Positions 1-5,480 of a stretch of DNA of 5,480 nucleotides are shown here, piece after piece (the first letter of the stretch is position 1; each line of letters begins with the position of its first letter). Source of the DNA: Bacillota bacterium (GTDB lineage: Bacteria > Bacillota > Clostridia > Christensenellales > Pumilibacteraceae); assembly GCA_009780875.1 (NCBI GenBank), contig WQZE01000087.1, positions 1 to 5,480 of the forward strand. Reading direction: 5' to 3'. The notes under the pieces were generated by a model. The model saw only the letters and a program-made list of their open reading frames with translations, was not told the DNA's origin and ran no database searches. The position numbers were made by a program, and so were the translations under genes.

Positions 1-1
1 A

Positions 2-1810
2 AACAATGCACATTTTGCTGAGCAAGTTGCCAACGGCAACTACCCCGCCGACCTAAAAAATCCGGTCAAAGATGGCGACCGTACGGCACCTCACAATATG
101 TTTATGTTGTACAGCAAAGATGCAACAGCCTATGCTTTGGCGGGTCCTACGGACGGATTCAATGTCCTTGTAGATGCACCCAAAGCATTGCAAGTCTCCT
201 TGTATGCTGACACCGTGGGTTATGGTGCCAACATCTTGGTGAGAGACAACACCAATCACCGCATTTTGGCTACCATTGAACAAATCAAATCCACCAATGG
301 CGAATTCAAGACCTATACTGTATACTTGCAATCCGACAATGTCAACACAATGGACAATGTGACCGTAGAAGTTTGGCTTGGTATGGGAGACAATAACAAC
401 AACCAAAGCAAACTTTCCAGCGGCACCGTTTTTGTGTCCAAGATTGCATTGGTTGATTTTGCAGATGCTGTCAAAGGACAAACCAACCAAGATGGTACGG
501 ATGTCACATTTGAGAACAAATTGCAAGAGTACCGCACCGCCTTGGAACTAGGCTTTGACAAAAAACTTGATTATGCACTCTATTCTAGTATTAGCGACAA
601 TATTATGTTCTTTGACCGTTATCAATTGGATGCACCTTTCCACGGAGACCTCAAAACTCCCTACAATCACTCTATGACGAGTGCGGGTGGCAGTGCTCCT
701 GTCAATCAGGACAATACCACGATGGGCGTATTCAATGGCAGAAACCTTTCTACCGATGGCGTATCCAATGGATTTGCTCCTACCGATTTTTATTACAACT
801 CCGAAAACCCCTTTGGGATTTATATGTCACTCAATACTCCCACGGCCGCAAAACTCTCACCACAAAGGCGTTACAACTTGGAAGCAAGTTCGTACTACAA
901 AATCACGGCTCGTATCAATGCTGATTTGACCGCCCTTGACAACAAAGACAATCTTTGGGGGGATGATATTGCCACCGAATCCAAAGGACTTGGCATATCC
1001 CTAGATGGCACAAATTTTGCTTTTACAGATATCCGTGACACAAGACCTCAATACGCAGCAGGTGATAACAATTATCAGTGGCAAAAAGGCGGATTCAAAG
1101 ACTTTACTTTTTATGTAGCCACCAACGATTCCACCAATTTGTCACTCTCCTACACGCTTGGAGGCACAGACAATCGCAAGCAATGGGCTGTGGGTTCGGT
1201 ATACCTTGCGGGCAGTAGTGCAACCCCTATTGACAAAGCAATCTATGACCGTGAAACAAGTGATATTGACAGTGACAACCCCCTAGAAAACCGTATCAAA
1301 GCCGATCTTGGCATTGTTGTCAACAAACCAGATGACAACACCAATCAATCCAATACACCCAACTCCCAACTCAATGCAATTGTTATCCCTTCTGTCTTGT
1401 TTGCCGTGGCACTCATTATTGCCATCGTGGGCGTATTGATGAGGAAACTCTCCCACCGTACGACCGTTATCACAAAACCTTTGGCAGGAGCCAACGAAAA
1501 ACCATCCTATGACCGCAGCAATGCCGTGCTCAACAGTATGGAACCAGTCGCTGAAATACAAAGCAACGACCTGTCCAATGCTCACAATGCGTTTGATGAT
1601 GATTTGCAAGATGACCTTGCCGCCATTGTTACACTAGACAAAAGTACCAAACAAACAACGGCAAGTCACAACCAATTTGATGATGACTACGACACAATTG
1701 CAGATATCCACAGCGTGGATACAGAAAAAGTCTACAAGTCAAAAACAACCAAAACCAAACTAGAAAAAACCAAAAAAGTCCAAACCTATGTAGATGGTTT
1801 TGAAGACTAA
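2..1810 (+). CDS. C-terminal part of a large membrane-anchored surface protein with beta-sandwich modules (5' partial)
   Basis: The frame is open from the first full codon (base 2) to TAA at 1808-1810, giving 602 visible residues. The first ATG, at 98, is inside a continuous frame with no convincing ribosome-binding site, so the true start lies left of the window. Numbering from base 2, two regions of about 110-140 residues (roughly 44-155 and 266-404) look like related beta-sandwich, carbohydrate-binding-like modules: each has alternating hydrophobic strands and ends in the pattern 'F-K-x-[YF]-T-x-Y-[VL] ... L-G-x-G/G-G ... G-x-V-[FY]-[VL]'. An Asn/Asp/Thr-rich spacer (about 405-456) leads to one transmembrane helix (about 457-480) followed by Arg-Lys, predicting an outside N-terminal part. 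A 122-residue charged cytoplasmic tail follows. There is no cysteine in the visible protein and no LPXTG motif. The module assignment is inferred from pattern only; ligand and function are unknown. An adhesin or polysaccharide-binding role is a guess. That it is a real gene is near certain. Confidence 0.85.
   Translation, partial: NNAHFAEQVANGNYPADLKNPVKDGDRTAPHNMFMLYSKDATAYALAGPTDGFNVLVDAPKALQVSLYADTVGYGANILVRDNTNHRILATIEQIKSTNGEFKTYTVYLQSDNVNTMDNVTVEVWLGMGDNNNNQSKLSSGTVFVSKIALVDFADAVKGQTNQDGTDVTFENKLQEYRTALELGFDKKLDYALYSSISDNIMFFDRYQLDAPFHGDLKTPYNHSMTSAGGSAPVNQDNTTMGVFNGRNLSTDGVSNGFAPTDFYYNSENPFGIYMSLNTPTAAKLSPQRRYNLEASSYYKITARINADLTALDNKDNLWGDDIATESKGLGISLDGTNFAFTDIRDTRPQYAAGDNNYQWQKGGFKDFTFYVATNDSTNLSLSYTLGGTDNRKQWAVGSVYLAGSSATPIDKAIYDRETSDIDSDNPLENRIKADLGIVVNKPDDNTNQSNTPNSQLNAIVIPSVLFAVALIIAIVGVLMRKLSHRTTVITKPLAGANEKPSYDRSNAVLNSMEPVAEIQSNDLSNAHNAFDDDLQDDLAAIVTLDKSTKQTTASHNQFDDDYDTIADIHSVDTEKVYKSKTTKTKLEKTKKVQTYVDGFED
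1370..1447 (+). other. Transmembrane anchor of the surface protein
   Basis: About 24 uninterrupted hydrophobic residues run from the Leu-Asn-Ala-Ile-Val start to Leu-Met and are followed directly by Arg-Lys-Leu-Ser-His-Arg. The positive-inside rule places the long N-terminal part outside the cell and the 122-residue C-terminal part in the cytoplasm. It is the only clear membrane-spanning segment in the visible protein, and its distance from the C-terminus rules out a conventional sortase signal. Confidence 0.85.
1583..1687 (+). repeat. Duplicated HNxFDDD motif in the cytoplasmic tail of the surface protein
   Basis: The motif His-Asn-Ala-Phe-Asp-Asp-Asp (1583-1603) recurs as His-Asn-Gln-Phe-Asp-Asp-Asp (1667-1687), 28 residues later. 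Each copy is followed by further acidic residues, an Ala-containing hydrophobic stretch (LAAI and IADI) and then an Asp/Lys patch. The two copies suggest an internally duplicated short linear motif of about 28 residues, perhaps a docking site for a cytoplasmic partner. The duplication is visible directly; the docking role is inference. Confidence 0.6.
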
Positions 1811-1811
1811 G

Positions 1812-1851
1812 AAAAAAGTGTTGTATTCGCAAAGAGTACAACACTTTTTTT
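1812..1851. terminator. Strong bidirectional rho-independent terminator
   Basis: It begins two bases after the surface gene's stop codon. The arms 1818-1828 and 1834-1844 form 11 pairs (GTGTTGTA against TACAACAC, plus three inner pairs including one wobble) around the loop GCAAA. The stem is flanked by A6 on the left (1812-1817) and T7 on the right (1845-1851). It should therefore terminate rightward transcription of the surface gene and, through the A tract read on the other strand, also stop leftward transcription from the beta-glucoside operon. Confidence 0.9.
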
Positions 1852-1868
1852 GTATCCTTATTGGATAC
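1852..1868. other. Short hairpin adjoining the terminator
   Basis: GTATCC (1852-1857) and GGATAC (1863-1868) are perfect inverted arms around the loop TTATT. The hairpin follows the terminator's T tract directly. On the leftward transcript it would form just before the main terminator. It has no T tract of its own to the right, so it is not an independent terminator for rightward transcription. Its role is unknown. Confidence 0.5.
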
Positions 1869-1895
1869 CCAACCCCAAGCAACCTTGAAAAATAC

Positions 1896-1912
1896 AAAAA
1901 CTCTTTTAGAGT
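1896..1912 (-). terminator. Possible weak terminator of the leftward beta-glucoside operon
   Basis: Read on the minus strand, ACTCT and AGAGT form a perfect 5-pair stem around AAA (1900-1912), followed by five T residues (the A run 1896-1900 on the plus strand; the base at 1900 is shared with the stem). It lies about 60 bases past the stop codon of the phospho-glucosidase gene. The stem is short and A+T-rich, so read-through to the stronger hairpin at 1812-1851 is likely. Confidence 0.45.
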
Positions 1913-1971
1913 CTCACCATCCCTTTTCAAAAGCAACCTTACTCCTATTTGCTTTGATTTTTTACTCAACC

Positions 1972-3405
<1,434 letters not shown>

Positions 3406-3412
3406 TTATGTT

Positions 3413-3420
3413 CTCCTTTT
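3413..3420 (-). promoter_or_regulatory. Ribosome-binding site of the phospho-glucosidase gene
   Basis: The minus strand reads AAAAGGAG followed by seven bases (AACATAA) and then ATG at 3405. This near-consensus Shine-Dalgarno site fixes the start codon. It lies in the 41-base gap after the permease stop codon, where I see no promoter or terminator, supporting cotranscription of the two genes. Confidence 0.85.
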
Positions 3421-3446
3421 CAATTTATATTGGACAATTATTTCGC

Positions 3447-5480
3447 TTATTCTATCTCTATTTGCAAAAGTTTTTCACCCATTTCAATGGTATGTGCACC
3501 TTGTATCTTCACGCTTTTGACATTGGGGGTTTGTGTCACAATGATGGGGGTTTGCATACTGTACCCCTTGACTTTTATGCTTTCAAGTTCAAACTCCATC
3601 AACAATTGCCCACTTGCGACCACATCTCCTGCCTGCACTTTGGGAAAAAAATGTTCGCCTCCCAACTGCACGGTGTCCACGCCTAGGTGAATAATCACCT
3701 CCACGCCCTTTTTGTCCGCCAACCCAATCATATGCTTGGTATGAAAAACGGTGACAACCTCACAGTCAAAGGGCGCATATACCTTGCCCTCCACAGGCTC
3801 AATGACCACACCTTGCCCCATTGCACCCATTGCAAATACAGTATCTTGTGCCTCACTGAGTGGCAACACCCGTCCTTTGAGCGGACTTTGCAATACAACG
3901 ATCTTGTGCAAATCCGTTGACTCGCATTGTAGCCCAACACCCTCTTGTTGCGTTTGTGGTGTCTCCAACACTTGCTGGTCTGTTGCTTGGACGGTTGATA
4001 CCGTTGTTTCTTGCTTTGTTTGCTCTTCTTGTAGCCCAACAATCTCTTGTTGGGTTTGTGTGGCATCCAATACTTGCTTGTCTGCTACTGTGACGGTTGA
4101 TACCGTTGTCTCTTGCTTTGTTTGCTCTTCTTGTAGCCCAACAATCTCTTGTTGGGTTTGTGTGGCATCCAATACTTGCTTGTCTATTGCTTGGGTTGTG
4201 AGTACTTGCATCTCTTTTGTTTGTTCTTCCGCACATTGCTTTGACGCATCCTCAGTCGCTCGGGTGTCTTTTGATGGGGGCGTTGCTTGGTTTTGTGTGC
4301 ACGCTTTTTGGGTATCATCTTTGTACACAAAAAAGCAAAGCAACGCAGCCACCACAAAGGATACCACCAATCCAATAATCCATCCAAAAAATCCCAAAGT
4401 CACACCACTTGGAGAGATGCCTGAGGGCAGTCCCAACAAGCCCCACGCACCACTATTGTATATCTTGGAACCCAAGGCACCCGCAATGCCACCACCAACG
4501 GCACCACCAATCACGCCCATCACAAAGGGCTTTTTGCGTGGCAAGGTGACACCATAAATAATGGGCTCTGTAATACCAAAAATACCGGTAACCACGGAGG
4601 ACAAAGTGACGCCCCTTGTTTTTTTGTCTTTCATTTTGAGGAGCAGTCCAAAAGCCGCACCCGTTTGTCCAAACGCCGCAATTTGCGTAAAAGTACCAAA
4701 CGAACTACTCCCCAGCGTTTTGAGATTGTTGAGGTCAATAAACGAAAAAGCGTGATGTATCCCAAAGATAACCAAAACTTGCCAAATCGCTCCCACCAAA
4801 ATACCACCGACCCAATTGGGCACACTTTCGTATCCCTTTGCCAAAGTGTCTCCCACCCAAGTAAAAAGAGGTCCAATAAGAAGCAAGGTGATGGGTACCA
4901 CCACCAATAGGCAGAGCATTGGTGCCACAAAGTTTTTGATAACCGTAGGCAGTTTTGCCATCAAAAATTTTTCTAGTTTGACGCACACATAAGACGAAAA
5001 CAAAATAGGAATCACCGACCCGGCATAGTCAATCATATTGATAGAAACACCCAAAAACTTGACGGAACCACCTGCAAGAGCAGCAAAATTGGGATGCATA
5101 AGCGTAGCCCCAACCAACGCTGTCAAATACGGATTGCCCCCAAAATGCTTGCCCGCCGAAAATCCCAACAATACAGGCAAAAAAGTGAGTGCCGCAAATC
5201 CAATGGTTGCAAACACAATGTCGGTGCCAGAATTTTCTGGCATTGCGTGTGTTATCAACAAGATTTGTCTAAGCCCCAGCAAAAGCCCTGCTGCTGCAAT
5301 CAACATAATCACTCGTGGAAAAATCCCTGCAACGGTGCTAATAAATCTATTGGGCAAACTTTTTAAAAACCTAACCACACTAAATTTTTCTTTTGCTTTG
5401 TCAGCAGGAACAAAGGCATTGCCCAATAGTGCTACCACCTCTTTGTACACCTCGGGCACCGTGTTCCCAATGACAACTTG
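3447..5480 (-). CDS. bglP: Beta-glucoside-specific PTS permease, IIBCA fusion with repeat-expanded linker (5' partial)
   Basis: This membrane permease imports a beta-glucoside while phosphorylating it, using phosphate passed from HPr through IIA and IIB. The frame is open to the right edge (677 visible residues, numbered from base 5480), so the gene starts outside the window. The GTG at 5457-5459 is internal, because the residues before it, QVVIGNTVPEVY, are the end of a IIB domain. The IIB phosphocysteine is not in view. The IIC domain (about 48-386) has around ten hydrophobic segments and the signature GITEP (302-306) followed by IIYGV. A Gln/Thr/Glu-rich linker (about 387-523) contains 34-residue repeats. 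The IIA domain (about 524-677) has the phosphorylated His598 in IIHLGVDTV and the accessory His583 in TKHMIGL. Stop TAA is at 3447-3449. The linker is much longer than the few tens of residues usual in BglP/BglF proteins, and accounts for most of the excess length. Domain identity is near certain; the substrate is inferred from the neighbouring phospho-glucosidase. Confidence 0.95.
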   Translation of the reverse strand, partial: QVVIGNTVPEVYKEVVALLGNAFVPADKAKEKFSVVRFLKSLPNRFISTVAGIFPRVIMLIAAAGLLLGLRQILLITHAMPENSGTDIVFATIGFAALTFLPVLLGFSAGKHFGGNPYLTALVGATLMHPNFAALAGGSVKFLGVSINMIDYAGSVIPILFSSYVCVKLEKFLMAKLPTVIKNFVAPMLCLLVVVPITLLLIGPLFTWVGDTLAKGYESVPNWVGGILVGAIWQVLVIFGIHHAFSFIDLNNLKTLGSSSFGTFTQIAAFGQTGAAFGLLLKMKDKKTRGVTLSSVVTGIFGITEPIIYGVTLPRKKPFVMGVIGGAVGGGIAGALGSKIYNSGAWGLLGLPSGISPSGVTLGFFGWIIGLVVSFVVAALLCFFVYKDDTQKACTQNQATPPSKDTRATEDASKQCAEEQTKEMQVLTTQAIDKQVLDATQTQQEIVGLQEEQTKQETTVSTVTVADKQVLDATQTQQEIVGLQEEQTKQETTVSTVQATDQQVLETPQTQQEGVGLQCESTDLHKIVVLQSPLKGRVLPLSEAQDTVFAMGAMGQGVVIEPVEGKVYAPFDCEVVTVFHTKHMIGLADKKGVEVIIHLGVDTVQLGGEHFFPKVQAGDVVASGQLLMEFELESIKVKGYSMQTPIIVTQTPNVKSVKIQGAHTIEMGEKLLQIEIE
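3929..4194 (-). repeat. In-frame 102-base tandem repeat in the IIC-IIA linker
   Basis: Two full units, 3991-4092 and 4093-4194, differ at 6 of 102 positions, five of them clustered at the right end of the unit. A third partial unit (3929-3990) continues in exact register with more changes. A further degenerate piece, with a 3-base gap, extends to about 4230. The period encodes 34 residues of the type DKQVLDATQTQQEIVGL followed by QEEQTKQETTVSTV. Because 102 is a multiple of three, gain or loss of units keeps the reading frame. Confidence 0.95.

Noticed and set aside
98..100. ATG at 98 as start of the surface protein
   Set aside because: The same frame is open from base 2 with similar composition. 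No Shine-Dalgarno site or signal peptide occurs at this ATG.
1442..1810. LPXTG-type sortase anchor
   Set aside because: There is no LPXTG-like motif before the membrane helix, and the tail after it is about 122 residues rather than a few basic residues.
3929..4194. CRISPR array or intergenic repeat element
   Set aside because: The repeat is a direct in-frame coding duplication with no unique spacers, entirely inside the permease gene.
3751..4557. A 268-codon open frame on the plus strand opposite the permease, rich in Cys and Ser
   Set aside because: It is the antisense reading of the IIA domain, repeat linker and end of IIC. Its odd composition follows from the tandem repeat, and it lacks a family match, while the minus strand encodes intact PTS domains.
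5457..5459. GTG as start codon of the permease
   Set aside because: The frame continues upstream to the window edge and encodes the conserved end of a IIB domain, so this codon is an internal valine.

Overview
The window looks like chromosomal DNA from a low-to-moderate G+C, single-membrane bacterium, most likely a Bacillota relative (for example an uncultured gut lineage). This rests on a purine-rich AAAAGGAG ribosome-binding site, a beta-glucoside phosphotransferase (PTS) gene next to a family 1 phospho-glucosidase gene as in the Bacillus bglP-bglH arrangement, a cysteine-free surface protein with a C-terminal membrane anchor, and standard-code reading frames (tryptophan is TGG and no in-frame TGA is needed). 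No RNA gene, insertion sequence, CRISPR array or phage feature is visible. The species cannot be named from this sequence alone.

Layout. Positions 2-1810 (+) hold the 3' part of a large surface protein gene whose start lies left of the window. It has two probable beta-sandwich modules, one transmembrane helix and an unusually long, charged cytoplasmic tail with a repeated HNxFDDD motif. Positions 1811-1971 are a convergent intergenic region with a strong hairpin usable in both directions, a small second hairpin, and a weak terminator-like hairpin facing the leftward operon. Positions 1972-3405 (-) encode a complete 6-phospho-beta-glucosidase of glycoside hydrolase family 1. Positions 3447-5480 (-) encode a beta-glucoside PTS permease in the order IIB-IIC-IIA, cut at the right edge inside the IIB domain.

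The two leftward genes are 41 bases apart and almost certainly form one operon. The permease imports and phosphorylates a beta-glucoside such as cellobiose, salicin or arbutin, and the hydrolase splits the phosphorylated sugar into glucose 6-phosphate and an aglycone or glucose. The rightward surface protein is a separate transcription unit. If its beta-sandwich modules bind polysaccharide it could work upstream of the same diet-derived sugars, but nothing here links them directly.

The most unusual feature is the linker between the IIC and IIA domains of the permease. It is stretched to roughly 135 residues by an in-frame 102-base (34-residue) tandem repeat, with two copies differing at 6 of 102 positions plus degenerate flanking copies. 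I found no strong evidence for a wholly new biological system; the repeat-expanded linker and the surface protein's repeated acidic tail are the points most worth following up.
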